Shown here: piece after piece, positions 52,837-63,542 of the stretch
Position numbering within the stretch: position 1 is the stretch's first letter
Layout of the letters: every line of letters starts with the position of its first letter
The notes under the pieces: model-generated
The model's database searches: none
Seen by the model: the letters and a program-made list of their open reading frames with translations, nothing else
What the model was told of the DNA's origin: nothing
DNA from: UBA4744 sp963707435
Lineage (GTDB): Bacteria; Actinomycetota; Acidimicrobiia; Spongiisociales; UBA4744
Reading direction: 5' to 3'
Length of the DNA stretch: 64,000 nucleotides
NCBI GenBank assembly: GCA_963707435.1
Contig: CAVPPF010000003.1
Location: 1-64,000, forward strand
Translations under genes and position numbers: made by a program

Positions 52837-53805
52837 TCAGCTCGAGAACACCTGCACCACCATGAGCCCGAGCGGACCCTTCACAACGCCGATTCCGAGA
52901 CGCGTGAACCCCTCACCCATGATGTTGGCGCGATGGCCGGGGCTATCCATCAGGCCCTGGTGCACCGTCCGGACGGTGGCGGCCAATGCCAGATTCTCGC
53001 CGACGATCACGAACGGGATGCCGGCATCGGTCATGCGATCCGCCACCGATCCGGTGGTGGGAGACGTGTGACTGAAGTAGCCCTCCACATACATCTCAGT
53101 TGCGTGCCCTTCTCCGACGGCGGCCAGCGGCGCCGACCAGGCCAGGGGATCCAGTCCTTCCTCGATCCGGGAGCGGTTGACCAGCTCGAAGATCTCCTCG
53201 GCGGCGCGATCATCTTCTCGAAGATCACCCGGGTCGGCGGGAGGCAGCTCCAGTGTCTGTTCGTCTTCGAGGATGATCTTCTCGCGCCCGACGAGGCGGT
53301 CGAGGTTCAGCAGCGCTTCGAGGACCCGATCACCGGCGACGGCGTTGAACATCCGTTGGGGGAACGCATCCGGATCCGTGAGGGCGACGGCAACGCTCGA
53401 CTCCTGGATACGCTCGTCAACCGAGGCCGGGAGCGGAATCACCACCACCAGTGAGAGAACCAGTATCGCAACGAACAGGGCCCAGGCCAGGGCGAGTCCG
53501 CCGCCGAGCAGGCGATGGGTCAGGGCCAAACCAGGCAGGGTGAACACCTTCTGCAGGTAGTGCGCGCCGATCGAAGCACCTATGCCGACCACCAGGAAGA
53601 GAGCGATGCCGCCGGCCAGGCGCCCGACCTCCGGCGAGACTCCCAGCCAATCGGCCAGCCAGTCCCCGATGAAACCACTAAACCGGAAAGCCAGAGCGAT
53701 GCCGAGAATGAGCCCCACCAGGTCCATCACCTCGCGGGTGAAGCCGCGCACCCATCCGCGAACGAACAGGCCGGCGAAATAGAGCCCGAGCACGAAGTCG
53801 ATCAT
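52837..53805 (-). CDS. CvpA-like membrane domain fused to extracellular CAP/SCP domain
   Basis: A 322-residue protein. Residues about 1-135 are a CvpA/colicin V production-type four-helix membrane domain (GWVRGFTREVMDLVGLILGIALAFRF, HRLLGGGLALAWALFVAILVLSLVV). An acidic linker leads to a CAP (SCP/PR1) domain at about 205-320: EEIFELVNRSRIEEGLDPLAWSAPLAAVGEGHATEMYVEGYFSH, VIVGENLALA, DSPGHRANIMGEGFTRLGIGVV. The conserved His/Glu set of the CAP cavity is present. Such fusions occur in actinobacteria; function in envelope biology is unknown. Confidence 0.87.
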   Translation of the reverse strand: MIDFVLGLYFAGLFVRGWVRGFTREVMDLVGLILGIALAFRFSGFIGDWLADWLGVSPEVGRLAGGIALFLVVGIGASIGAHYLQKVFTLPGLALTHRLLGGGLALAWALFVAILVLSLVVVIPLPASVDERIQESSVAVALTDPDAFPQRMFNAVAGDRVLEALLNLDRLVGREKIILEDEQTLELPPADPGDLREDDRAAEEIFELVNRSRIEEGLDPLAWSAPLAAVGEGHATEMYVEGYFSHTSPTTGSVADRMTDAGIPFVIVGENLALAATVRTVHQGLMDSPGHRANIMGEGFTRLGIGVVKGPLGLMVVQVFSS

Positions 53806-53823
53806 GAGGCGACCTCCGGCAGC

Positions 53824-53944
53824 CCGGTTTCCAGTTCCCGGTACCCAGTATCCGGCAAGTCAACATCCTCAGATCCGAACCCGGGACTGGCAACTGGCAA
53901 CTGGTGACTGGAGACGCTCATCAAGAAACTGGAAACTGGCGACA
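53824..53944. repeat. two inverted arrays of degenerate 7-bp repeats
   Basis: First array (53824-53858): CCGGTTT, CCAGTTC, CCGGTAC, CCAGTAT, CCGGCAA. Second array (53882-53944), nine heptads in register and in the opposite sense: CGGGACT, GGCAACT, GGCAACT, GGTGACT, GGAGACG, a degenerate CTCATCA, AGAAACT, GGAAACT, GGCGACA. The arrays fill the gap between the CvpA-CAP and AlaX genes right up to the AlaX stop. Confidence 0.7.
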
Positions 53945-54652
53945 TCACGTCAATACGATGCGGATGCGCTTGTTGGCTTTGCCTTTCGACTCCGTCTTGA
54001 CAACCCGCACGCTCCCCACCTCGCTCGTGGAGGCGACGTGGGTCCCTCCATCTGCTTGCTTGTCGAGGCCGATGATGTGGACGACCCGAATCGGATCGAT
54101 GAAGTCGGGGAGGAGATTGACCTTGGTCCGGATCAGATCCGGATCCGCCAGTGCCTCGGCGCGCGGCAAGAAGAGGATCTCCACGTGATGGTCGGCTGCC
54201 AGTTCCTCATTGAGCTTGTCTTCTACCTGCCGGCCGAATTCGGCGGAGATACCCTCCAGCTCGAAATCCATGCGGGCCGTGCCCGGTTCCATGTTCCCAC
54301 CGGTGACTTTGGCATCGAAGTCCCGCCAGATGATTGCCGACAGCGAATGGAGCGCCGTGTGCGTTCTCATCAACGTGAACCGGCGTTCCCAGTCGATCTC
54401 AGCCACAACCGGGGTTCCCGGAGCGGGTGGAGCACCCTCAAAGACGTGGGTCGGCACGCCGCTACGGCGCACCGTATCAACGATGCGCACCTCTCCTCCG
54501 GACCAGCGAATCAGCCCCTGATCGCCCGGTTGTCCGCCGCCCCGCGCATAGAAAACGGTTCGATCGAGTACGAGCCCGCCATCACCTATCTCGAGTACGT
54601 TCGCCTCGGTTGTGCGGACGTACGCGTCGATAGCCGCGATCTCTTCTGTCAT
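53945..54652 (-). CDS. AlaX-type alanyl-tRNA editing protein
   Basis: A 235-residue freestanding editing domain homologous to the AlaRS editing region. It has LDRTVFYARGGGQPGDQG, the zinc motif HTALHSLSAII (HxxxH) and, near the C-terminus, QADGGTHVASTSEVG, where the CxxxH of AlaRS reads as DGGTH, a variant seen in many AlaX proteins. It hydrolyses Ser or Gly mischarged on tRNA-Ala. The gene is monocistronic; the downstream gap is filled with heptad repeats. Confidence 0.9.
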   Translation of the reverse strand: MTEEIAAIDAYVRTTEANVLEIGDGGLVLDRTVFYARGGGQPGDQGLIRWSGGEVRIVDTVRRSGVPTHVFEGAPPAPGTPVVAEIDWERRFTLMRTHTALHSLSAIIWRDFDAKVTGGNMEPGTARMDFELEGISAEFGRQVEDKLNEELAADHHVEILFLPRAEALADPDLIRTKVNLLPDFIDPIRVVHIIGLDKQADGGTHVASTSEVGSVRVVKTESKGKANKRIRIVLT

Positions 54653-54711
54653 CGGAGCTCCTCAGCTCGGCTGCAGATGCGCCAGCGTACCCGGCCACCC
54701 GAGCGAGAAGT

Positions 54712-54794
54712 ACCCAACTTCCGTGGCACGCGACCCGTTGACGTGCCTACACTCCTCCCCCACTGGGGATAACCCAGCATGAGGGAAGTTGGGT
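54712..54794. repeat. 11-bp inverted repeat flanking the promoter region of the second Liv operon
   Basis: ACCCAACTTCC at 54712-54722 and its perfect reverse complement at 54784-54794, 61 bp apart, lie just upstream of the binding-protein gene at 54826. The RNA could fold into a long-range stem; alternatively the arms are paired protein sites. Confidence 0.5.
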
Positions 54795-54825
54795 GCCACC
54801 ACGGGGTGGTACTGAAGGAGGAACA

Positions 54826-56111
54826 ATGAGGAATTCAAGAATGTGGAAACTGACGCTGCTGCTGGCAGTGCTTGCGCTCGTCGCAGCCGCGTGCACGGAG
54901 GGCGGCGCTGCGCCGGCCGAGTGCGAAGACGATCCCTTTGGATGCGTCGAGGTAGGGGCCGGCGATCCGATCGAGGTTGGTACCTTGCTGGTGATCACCG
55001 GACCGAACGCCTTCCTGGGTCAGGACAGCCAGAACGGCGTCGTGTTGGCTGCCGATTACCTGGACGGAACGTTCGACGGCGTGAACGGCGAGCTCTTCGG
55101 TCACACGATCTCGTTCAACCATCAGGACGATGGCTGTTCGGCCGACGGTGGCCAGGTCGGCGCCCAGGCGCTGGCCGCGGACACCAGTGTGGTTGCGGTG
55201 ATCGGGACGAGTTGTTCGAGCGCGGCGCTCGGAGTCGCGGACAAGATCCTCAGCGACAACGGCATCGCCATCATCTCGCCGTCCAACACAGGACCGGCGT
55301 TGACCGAGCCCGGCCCAGCACCAGCCCTTCTACCTGCGGACGGCCCACAACGACAAGTTGCAGGGTGCCGCAGTGGCCAACTTCGCCTACAACGAGCTCG
55401 GTGCCCGCAGCGCCGCCACCATCCACGATGGAAGCCCCTACGCCGACGGTCTCCAGGCCGTCTTCGCCGAGAAGTTCCAGGAACTGGGCGGAACGATCAC
55501 CGTGCAGGACGCCATCCAGGTGGGCGACACCGACTTCACGTCGGTGCTGACCACCGTGGCAGCTGATGCACCGGACGTTCTGTACTTCCCGATCTTCGTG
55601 GCAGAGGGCGGGTTGATGGCACAACAGGCTGCTCAGACCGCAGGACTGGAGAACACCACGCTGATCGGTTCCGACGGCATGCTGACCCAGGGCTTCCTGG
55701 ATGCAGCCGGTGAGGCTTCGGTTGGCATGTATCTGTCCGGACCCGACCTGTCGGCCTTCAGTGGCGATGCGGCGTTCTACGAGGGTGAGTTCAAGACCGC
55801 CTACGCAGCCCAGTTCGGTGGCGAGCCCGGGCGCGGCGTTCCATGCGCACTCGTACGATGCCACCGTCATGCTCTTCGAAGCCATCGAGAAGGTGGCCAT
55901 CGAGGACGGCGACACCCTGTACATCCCCCGAACGGCGCTGAAGGACGCATTGTTCGAGACTCAGGGCCTCTTGGGCATCACCGGAACGCTGAACTGCAAC
56001 GCCGACGGCGACTGCCAGAGCACCGCGGTTATCGGTGTGTATCAGGTCGAGACCCCTTCGGGCCTTCCTGGCACACCCGTGTACAGCGAACAAGCCAGCC
56101 TCGCAGGCTAA
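54826..56111 (+). CDS. Liv-type ABC substrate-binding lipoprotein, frame broken
   Basis: A binding protein of the Peripla_BP_6 type and the first gene of the second Liv operon. ATG 54826 follows GAAGGAGG; the signal peptide ends in a lipobox-like LVAAAC. The first frame runs to SNTGPALTEPG. Following a break near 55316-55322 comes QHQPFYLRTAHNDKLQGAAVANFAYNELGARSAATIHDGSPYADGLQAVF. Following a break near 55828-55834 comes AAFHAHSYDATVMLFEAIEKV, running to the stop at 56111. It carries four Cys in the N-terminal region. The ligand is unknown. The breaks are probable indel errors. Confidence 0.85.
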
Positions 56112-56166
56112 CGAGGGTTGATCCGGGGGAGGGCTCAGGCTCTCCCCCGGATAATCCCCTACCGAT

Positions 56167-57252
56167 ATGGCCACTTCCACGACGTCATCGTCCCGGCGGA
56201 TCCGCTTCGAGAGACTGCCCCTGCGGCGGATCATTCTCATTTCATTGAGCATTGCGATCATCTACGGGGTCGTTGCGGGAAGTGCTGCCACCATCAGAAT
56301 GGGAACGTTCACCGCTGCCGACTGGCGGTCGCTGGTCATCAACGGTATTGCCCGGGGCAGTGTCTATGCGCTCATCGCCATCGGCTACACCCTGGTGTAC
56401 GGGATCCTCTTCATGATCAACTTCGCGCACGGCGAAGTCTTCATGGCCGGTGCGTACACAGCCTTTTTCGTAGCCGTCGCTTTCAGCGGCTCCGGCTATC
56501 TCAACGAGCATCCGCTGATGTCGATTGCGGCGATCCTGATCGTCTCGATGGTGACCTCGACGCTTGTTGCAATCATTCTCGAACGGGTGGCCTATCGGCC
56601 GCTACGGGGAGCTCCGCGCCTGGTTCCCCTCATCACTGCCATCGGCGCGTCCTTCTTCTTGCAGTACACGTTTCGGGGTCTCTACGGCGCTCAGGCCCGT
56701 GCCTATCCGACCATCAACATCCTGAAGGGCACCTGGTCGATCTTTGGCGTCGACATCCTCCGGACTCAGGTCATCGTCATCGTGGCCGCCGTGCTGCTCT
56801 GGGTGGCACTCTTTGCCTTTGTGGCAAAGACGCAGAACCGGCCGGTCGATGCGGGCCGTCGGGCGAGGACCGGGAAATTGCGGCGCTGATGGGCATCAAC
56901 GTCGACCGCACCATCGTCGCCACCTTTGCCATCGGTGGAGCCCTCGCCGGAGCGGCCGGCATCCTCTACGTGTTTCTGTTCAACCAGGTCATCTTCACGA
57001 TGGGGTTCTTCCCCGGCATCAAGGCGTTCACGGCAGCAGTCCTTGGCGGGATCGGCAGCGTGACCGGAGCGGCCATGGGGGGATTGTTGCTCGGCGTGCT
57101 GGAAGCGGTCGGTCCCGAATCTGTTCCTCACCGGAGCAGAGGTGCCTTCGCCCAACCAGTTGCAGCCGGTGGTGGCCTTTGGAATCCTCGTGCTCGTGCT
57201 GATCTTCCTGCCGGGTGGCTTCCTCGGCGCTCCTGAAGAGAAACGAGCCTGA
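56167..57252 (+). CDS. branched-chain-type ABC permease LivH, frame broken
   Basis: A LivH permease with an N-terminal extra helix (IILISLSIAIIYGVVAGSAA). ARGSVYALIAIGYTLVYGILFMINFAHGEVFMAGAYTAFF is the family signature. Near 56840-56870 the frame changes around the coupling loop (fragments RSMRAVG, then EDREIAALMGINVDRTIVATFAIGGALAG), and near 57112-57122 it changes again into NLFLTGAEVPSPNQLQPVVAFGILVLVLIFLPGGFLG, ending with TGA at 57250-57252. The correct product would be about 360 residues. It lies between the binding protein and LivM. Confidence 0.87.
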
Positions 57253-57254
57253 TC

Positions 57255-58987
57255 GTGCGAGCTGCGCTGACCCGGGACAACGTCCGCGCCGGCCTGGTTG
57301 GCGGGGTGGTCGTCCTTTACCTGGCACTGGTCGGCATGATCGAACGTTTCCAGGATCGGGATGTCATCACCGGTGTCATCGGGCTGGGCACGCTGCTGAT
57401 CCTGATCGGACTGGCCGGCACCGGGTACATGGCCAGCCGTCCACCCAAATCGCGTCCCGGCCAGGTGCCTGTATCGGCCAACCCCGCCCTGAAGGGCCTG
57501 GTGGCCGGAGCCGTGGCCGGTGCCCTGACCGGAGGCGTGATTCTGGTGCTGGAACTGCTCATCAGCGCAGGCGCCAACGTTCGCGGTGTGCTGGCCAGCG
57601 TCACCCCCGGCATGCTCTCCACCGTGGAATTCGGCCTCGGATCGGTAGGGGGCGCCGCCATTCTGCTCGCTCTCGGAACCGCCCTCGGTGCGGCGAGCGG
57701 AGCGTTGCGCCTGCTTTCTGATCGAGCGCGCGACACGGTGACCTTCACCGTGACCAGCTTGCTCTTGATGAGCCTCCTGGAGCCCATCCTGGGCGCCGTC
57801 CTCGACGGTTTGGGCCTTTCGGAACGGTGGCTCTACCAGGGAGGGGGCCTCACCGTGCTCGGGGCCATCTTGACCATAGTCATCGCTGGGACGGCCCGCT
57901 GGTTCTGGAAGCAACGCGAGCCACAGCGGAAGGAAGCCATCGCCCAGATGCCGGCCGACCGGCGCAGTCTCTATCGGAAGCTCGCAGTCTTCGCGGCAGT
58001 TGCCCTCCTGGTGGTCCTGCCCTGGATCGTCGGGAGCTTCATCAGCGACGTGTTGGGAACGGTGGGGTTGTACGTTTTGCTCGGTCTGGGACTCAACATT
58101 GTGGTCGGGTACGCCGGCCTGCTCGATCTCGGGTATGTGGCGTTCTTCGCCGTCGGCGCCTACGCAACCGGGATCCTCACCTCGCCCGCCTCGTATCTGG
58201 TCAGAGAAGAGGGCCAGCTCTTCGCCGAGAAGGGATTCACCAACTTCTGGGTAGCCCTTCCGTTCGTCGTGATCATCGCCATCATCATCGGCATATTGAT
58301 CGGCGCACCGGTGCTGCGGCTGCGCGGTGACTATCTCGCGATCGTGACGCTCGGCTTTGGTGAGATCATCCGCACCCTGGTTCTGTCCGACTGGCTCTCC
58401 CCGTACCTGGGTGGAGCTCAGGGACTGATCCGGGTGCCTCCCGCTCCCCCCGACGCTCTCGACCTGCGCGCTCCCCAGAATGTCTACTACCTGATCCTGG
58501 TCTTCTGCGGGATCGCCGCCTTTGTCGCCTGGCGGCTGTCGGACTCCAGGGTCGGGCGGGCCTGGGCGGCCATGCGCGAGGACGAGTCGGTCGCAGAGGC
58601 CATGGGCATCAGCATCATCCGCTACAAACTGCTGGCCTTCGCGATGGGCGCCGGAGTGGGCAGCCTTGGCGGTGTCTTCTTCGCCGCCAAGATCGGCTCG
58701 ATCTTCCCGAACAGCTTTGGACTGCTGGTGTCGATCAACGTCCTCTCGGTGATCATCCTCGGCGGACTCGGGAGCATTCCCGGTGTCATCATCGGGTCGG
58801 CCGTTCTGGTTGGCCTGCCCGAGCTGCTCCGAGAGTTCGCCGAGTTCCGGCTCCTCATCTACGGGGCGATCCTGGTGGCGATCATGATCCTCCGCCCCGA
58901 AGGCCTCATTCCCAACAAGCGCCGCCAGCGAGAGTTGCACGCCCAGGAGATCGAGCTGGAGACGATCGTGCCTGATGAGGCAACCTC

Positions 58988-58991
<4 letters not shown>
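57255..58991 (+). CDS. LivM-type ABC permease with long N-terminal membrane extension
   Basis: A 578-residue protein. The C-terminal 340 residues are LivM: GLNIVVGYAGLLDLGYVAFFAVGAYATGIL, RLRGDYLAIVTLGFGEIIRTLV, RVGRAWAAMREDESVAEAMGISIIRYKLLAFAMGAGVGSLGGVFFA and GGLGSIPGVIIGSAVLVGLPELL. The N-terminal 230 residues form an extra module of about six helices with a Gly/Ala-rich segment (GLVAGAVAGALTGGVILVLELL). LivM is usually 320-420 residues, so this is an enlarged form. It starts 2 bp after the LivH stop and overlaps the LivG start. Confidence 0.9.
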
Positions 58992-59772
<781 letters not shown>

Positions 59773-59776
<4 letters not shown>

Positions 59777-60507
59777 CCGAAACAACATCGGCACCGATCC
59801 TCGACCTGGTTTCCGTCAGCGCAGCCTACGGGCCGGTGCGGGCGCTCGAAGACGTCAGCCTGGAGGTTCGGCCGGGTGAGATTGTCTGCCTGCTCGGTTC
59901 CAACGCAGCAGGGAAGTCGACAACCCTGCGCACGATCCTCGGAATGACGCGTGCGCACGCGGGAGAGATCGTGTTCGAAGGCGAGCGGATCGAGCGGTTG
60001 TCCACCGGCGACATCGTGGCTCGCGGGTTGACCATGGTGCCGGAAAACCGGCGCCTCTTCGGGAAGATGAGCGTCAAAGAGAACCTGACGATCGGCGCCA
60101 ACCTCCGCAGGGACAAGGGAGCGATCCAGGCCGACATCGATCGGGTCTTCGAATTGTTCCCACGGCTCAAGGAACGGATCAGCCAGAAAGCCGGGACTTT
60201 GTCCGGAGGTGAGCAGCAGATGCTGGCCATCGGTCGAGCTCTGACGGCCGCCCCCAAGGTGTTGCTGATGGATGAGCCCTCCATGGGACTCGCCCCGATC
60301 TTGGTCGAGCAAGTCTTCGACACCATCAAGGAGATCAACGCCCAGGGAGTGACCATCCTGCTGGTCGAGCAGAATGCGCATGTTGCGTTGTCCATTGCCG
60401 ACCGTGGCTACGTGCTGCAGACCGGCAGTATCGTCCTGGCCGACACCGCCAAAGCCCTGCTCGATCATCCCAACCTCTCGGACGCCTATCTCGGCGAGTT
60501 GGAGTAA
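59773..60507 (+). CDS. ABC transporter ATPase LivF
   Basis: A 244-residue LivF ATPase: Walker A GSNAAGKSTTLRTILG (Ala for the usual Gly at position 4), signature LSGGEQQMLAIGRAL, Walker B VLLMDEPSMGLAP and LVEQNAHVALSIADRGYVLQTG. It is the last gene of the second Liv operon (binding protein, LivH, LivM, LivG, LivF), complete here with no ligase. It converges with the AI-2E-family gene, the stops being about 5 bp apart. Confidence 0.93.
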
Positions 60508-60512
60508 GGGGA

Positions 60513-61732
60513 CTACGCCTCGGGCTCCTCGGAGGTTTCCCCGGGTCGGTCTGTTGGTTTTCGTCGAACTCGACCACGCGTCGCCTCTCCCCACCAGGCT
60601 GTCGCGTTGCGGGGGCTCGTACTCGGTGATCATGGCGTCGGCCGCCTCGTCCCATGACTCTTCGAGCACCCTGGTGCGCCACAGGTGACCCACGATGACT
60701 CGGAGTGCCGCTGCGACGGGTACGGCAACGAGGAGCCCGAAGAACCCGCCAATCGATCCACCCAGACAGAAGCGCCAAAAGAATGAAGACCGGATTGAGC
60801 TGAACTCGTGATTTGAGCACGTTCGGGCTGATCACGTGGTTGTCGAACTGTTGGACGGCCGTGAACATGACGACGGACCACAGAGCCGTACTGATGTCGC
60901 GAAACACCAGCGAAACCAGCGCAGCGAGGAACCCACCGGCAAACGGGCCGATGAAGGGAATGACGTTCAAGAAGCCGGCGATCAGCCCGATGAGCAGCCA
61001 GAAGGGAACACCGAGGAGAGCCAGCCCGACACTCGACAAGATTCCGACGATCAACGCCACGAGGAGCTGACCTCGCACGAACCCGCCGACCACCCGTGCC
61101 GCCTGGGTGACCACGTGGACGACTTCCGGACGGGCCTGCTCAGGTACCAGTTGTTGGGCACGTTCTTTGAATCCCGGCAGATCTACCAGGATGTAGAAGG
61201 CGAGAACGGGACCGAGTGCCAGGATGATGAGGACATCGAAACCCGCCCGGGCGAAGGTTCCGAGCTGACCCAGCATCTCCTGGATGTTCTCCTGATTGAA
61301 GAAATCGGCAAGCCACTCCTGCAGGGTATCGACCGCCGAGCCGACTCCGACGGACAGTCCCAGCCGCTCCCCCAGGTCGACCAGGAATACTCCGATGTCC
61401 TCGACCAGCTGGGGAATCTGATCGGAGAAGGCGGCCAATTGATCCCTGATGACCGGCACCACGAGGAAGCCGACGAGCACCCCGAGACCCAGGAACAGCA
61501 GGTACGACACGAACGAGCCGAGCAAACGGTGGATGTGCCACTTCTGCATTCGATCGACGAGCGGACTCATCAGATACACGACTGCCCCGGCCAGCACCAG
61601 CGGCGGCCACAGAATGCGCAACAGATACAGCAGCCACAAGATCCCGGCAACGACCAGCACCATGCCGGCGATGCTCCAGGACGTGATACCCAGTCGCCGT
61701 AGCCGTTCGTAGGAGTTTGATGGATCGTTCAC
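60513..61732 (-). CDS. AI-2E/PerM-family transporter, frame broken at 3' end
   Basis: A PerM/AI-2E-family membrane protein: eight helices, with FVSYLLFLGLGVLVGFLVVPVIRDQLAAFSDQIPQLVEDIG, GFVRGQLLVALIVGILSSVGLALLGVPFWLLIGLIAGFLNVIPFIGPFAGG and QQFDNHVISPNVLKSRVQLNPVFILLALL. A break near 60765-60775 leads to GGSIGGFFGLLVAVPVAAALRVIVGHLWRTRVLEESWDEAADAM. Further breaks near 60575-60590 and 60540-60550 lead to a short acidic tail ending at TAG 60513. Members export small molecules or sodium; the substrate is unknown. Reading past the breaks would falsely extend the protein into livF. Confidence 0.85.
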
Positions 61733-61807
61733 CGGTGGCGAGTGTAATGGGATCCACCCTCCAGGCCGCGCCGGTCGGCCGCGACGGCTGCCGGCCGATC
61801 GTCAAAG

Positions 61808-62696
61808 CTACGGCTGGCGTATCTCCACGCGGGCGCCCTCGACCACCGTGATGAGAATGGAAGGGCCAGTGAACGGACTCTGATATCCCTCAACCGTCTC
61901 GGCCCATCCCCCGGGAACCACCGCCACACCAGCGACCACCACCCCGGTCTCGGCGGGCACATGGATTACGTACACACCTTCGACGGTCGCCGACGTGCTC
62001 AATCTCTCCCGGGCGCGGCAGGAAAACGGTGCCCTGCCCGTCGAGTTCCAGGGACTTCAGCTGCAGTCCGCTCAGGTCGGCATCCAGTTCGGGCGAGTCG
62101 AGGACAAGCGACCACACCGGTCCGGCCGCCAGGGTCAGATCCCATCCGGACGTCTGGAACCAGTCTCCACCATCGACTTCACGCAGAACCACGAAGGACG
62201 GGCCTTCCTCGAAAGTGCTCTCCAGGGCTTCCGGCACTCCCGTTGCGCCACCTCGCCGTTCTACCTTCACCGCATATAGGTCACCGCCACCGGTCGATAT
62301 GGACAGGCTTCCGGTTAGGTCCAGCGTCAGCTCTGCATCCCGAACACCGGCGGCGGACGGTCCGGTGAGATCACCGGTTGAAGAGGGAAGCTGCTCCCAA
62401 CCGGTGAGGTGGAGCACGACGCTCGATCCCAGCATCGTGATCAGCAGGAGCGGGAGGACTGCGGTGATCCTGGCCGGACCGCGTTTGCGCAGCGGGAGCA
62501 GCGCCGCCGCCACGAAGAAGGCCCCGACCGCCAGCGGCCAGAGCGAGATCACGTCGAGTACGACGGAAGGGGCGAGGATCCCACCGACCACGCCTGCCGC
62601 TACCGAAACGATGACTACGGCCACCATCAGCCACGCCCACAGAGTCCAGGGACTCGACGGCGTGCGCTCTACGACTGTGGCTTCGTCGGTGGTCAC
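61808..62696 (-). CDS. LiaF-like membrane protein, frame broken
   Basis: GTG 62696 begins VTTDEATVVERTPSSPWTLW, followed by three or four membrane helices (LMVAVVIVSVAAGVVGGILAPSVVLDV, LWPLAVGAFFVAAALLPLRK, VLPLLLITMLGSSVVLHL) and a beta-rich outer or cytosolic domain. The frame breaks near 61990-62010 and resumes as ATVEGVYVIHVPAETGVVVAGVAVVPGGW to EGARVEIRQP. This topology resembles LiaF/toast-rack proteins of envelope-stress systems, but no LiaRS-type kinase is encoded alongside. The start overlaps the LytR_C gene stop (GTGA). Confidence 0.65.
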
Positions 62697-63268
62697 CCTC
62701 CGTATGATGCCCCAAGCACGATGATGATGTCGGCCTGGGTAACCCCTTGGAACAATTCCACAATGGCGTCGGTCGCTACGTAGCGCGCGATGACGTTCGC
62801 TTCGGTTTCGAACCCGGCCACGTACCAGATCCTCGACACGCTGAACGGAGTCTCCCAATTCTCCGGCTCCAACGTTTCATAGCCGACACCGGCAAGCGTT
62901 TCGGCCAGATCGGCGGCGATGCCGCCCCGGGTGGTCGAATTGAGGACCAGCACCGTTATCTCAGAGGGGTCGCGACCGGCGAGCGTGGTGGTCGTGGCGA
63001 TGGTGGTCGTCGTTGCCTCGGTCGTCGTCGTGGGAGCAACCGTCGTGCTGGTGGTAGCCGCCGTCGTGGCTGTGGTGGCCGGGGTCGAGGTCGTCGAGGC
63101 TGCCGACGTGGTCGTTGTCGTCGCAGGACCGTCGTCTCCAGAGAAGATCGTCTGGAAGAGCAGCACGGCACCAAAGATGATCGCTCCCCAGAACACCACC
63201 TTGACGAGAAAGACGAGGAGTTCCCGGATGAGCCCGCCGTAGCCGGGAGCGGCGTGCCGCCCGGACAT
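62693..63268 (-). CDS. LytR C-terminal domain protein
   Basis: A 191-residue membrane-anchored protein: a short N-terminus, one helix (LLVFLVKVVFWGAIIFGAVLLFQTIF), a long Thr-rich linker (about residues 48-97) and a LytR_C domain (ITVLVLNSTTRGGIAADLAETLAGVGYETLEPENWETPFSVSRIWYVAGFETEANVIARYV). LytR_C domains accompany or occur apart from LCP ligases that attach glycopolymers to peptidoglycan; no LCP domain is present here. It is preceded directly by the DUF3263 gene and followed by the LiaF-like gene. Confidence 0.88.
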   Translation of the reverse strand: MSGRHAAPGYGGLIRELLVFLVKVVFWGAIIFGAVLLFQTIFSGDDGPATTTTTSAASTTSTPATTATTAATTSTTVAPTTTTEATTTTIATTTTLAGRDPSEITVLVLNSTTRGGIAADLAETLAGVGYETLEPENWETPFSVSRIWYVAGFETEANVIARYVATDAIVELFQGVTQADIIIVLGASYGG

Positions 63269-63534
63269 CAGATGTCCGCCGGATCCATACCGTCGGCTAT
63301 GACCCGCGGCTCTGGTCGGCGTCGGGTTCGTTCCGCCCGGACCTTCAACAATCTCCGGACGGTGAGCGGATCGTACGACATCGCTTCGGAGTCATCGAGC
63401 AGGTCGCGGAGAATCTGGTAGTAGCGGCCGGCGCTCATCCCGAGATGCTCTTGAACGGCGCGATCCTTCGGTCCGGGAACCAACCACCAGGACCGCTCGA
63501 AATCCAGCACCGCTCTGTCGCGTTTCGACAACAT
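63268..63534 (-). CDS. DUF3263 family protein
   Basis: An 88-residue small basic protein with the DUF3263 pattern: LSKRDRAVLDFERSWWLVPGPKDRAVQEHLGMSAGRYYQILRDLLDDSEAMSYDPLTVRRLLKVRAERTRRR. This resembles a sigma region 4-like helix-turn-helix and is found next to LytR_C genes in many actinobacteria. ATG 63534 lacks a clear ribosome-binding site, so it may be leaderless. A near-perfect palindrome lies 9 bp upstream. The stop overlaps the LytR_C start. Confidence 0.85.
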   Translation of the reverse strand: MLSKRDRAVLDFERSWWLVPGPKDRAVQEHLGMSAGRYYQILRDLLDDSEAMSYDPLTVRRLLKVRAERTRRRPEPRVIADGMDPADI

Positions 63535-63542
63535 GATGCACG

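Noticed and set aside
56766..58940. 724-codon minus-strand open frame
   Set aside because: Antisense to LivH and LivM of the second operon; acidic, Gln/Asp/His-rich and featureless. Not a gene.
62990..63130. GTCGTCGTGGT-type repeats
   Set aside because: They encode the Thr-rich linker of the LytR_C protein; coding low complexity, not a DNA element.
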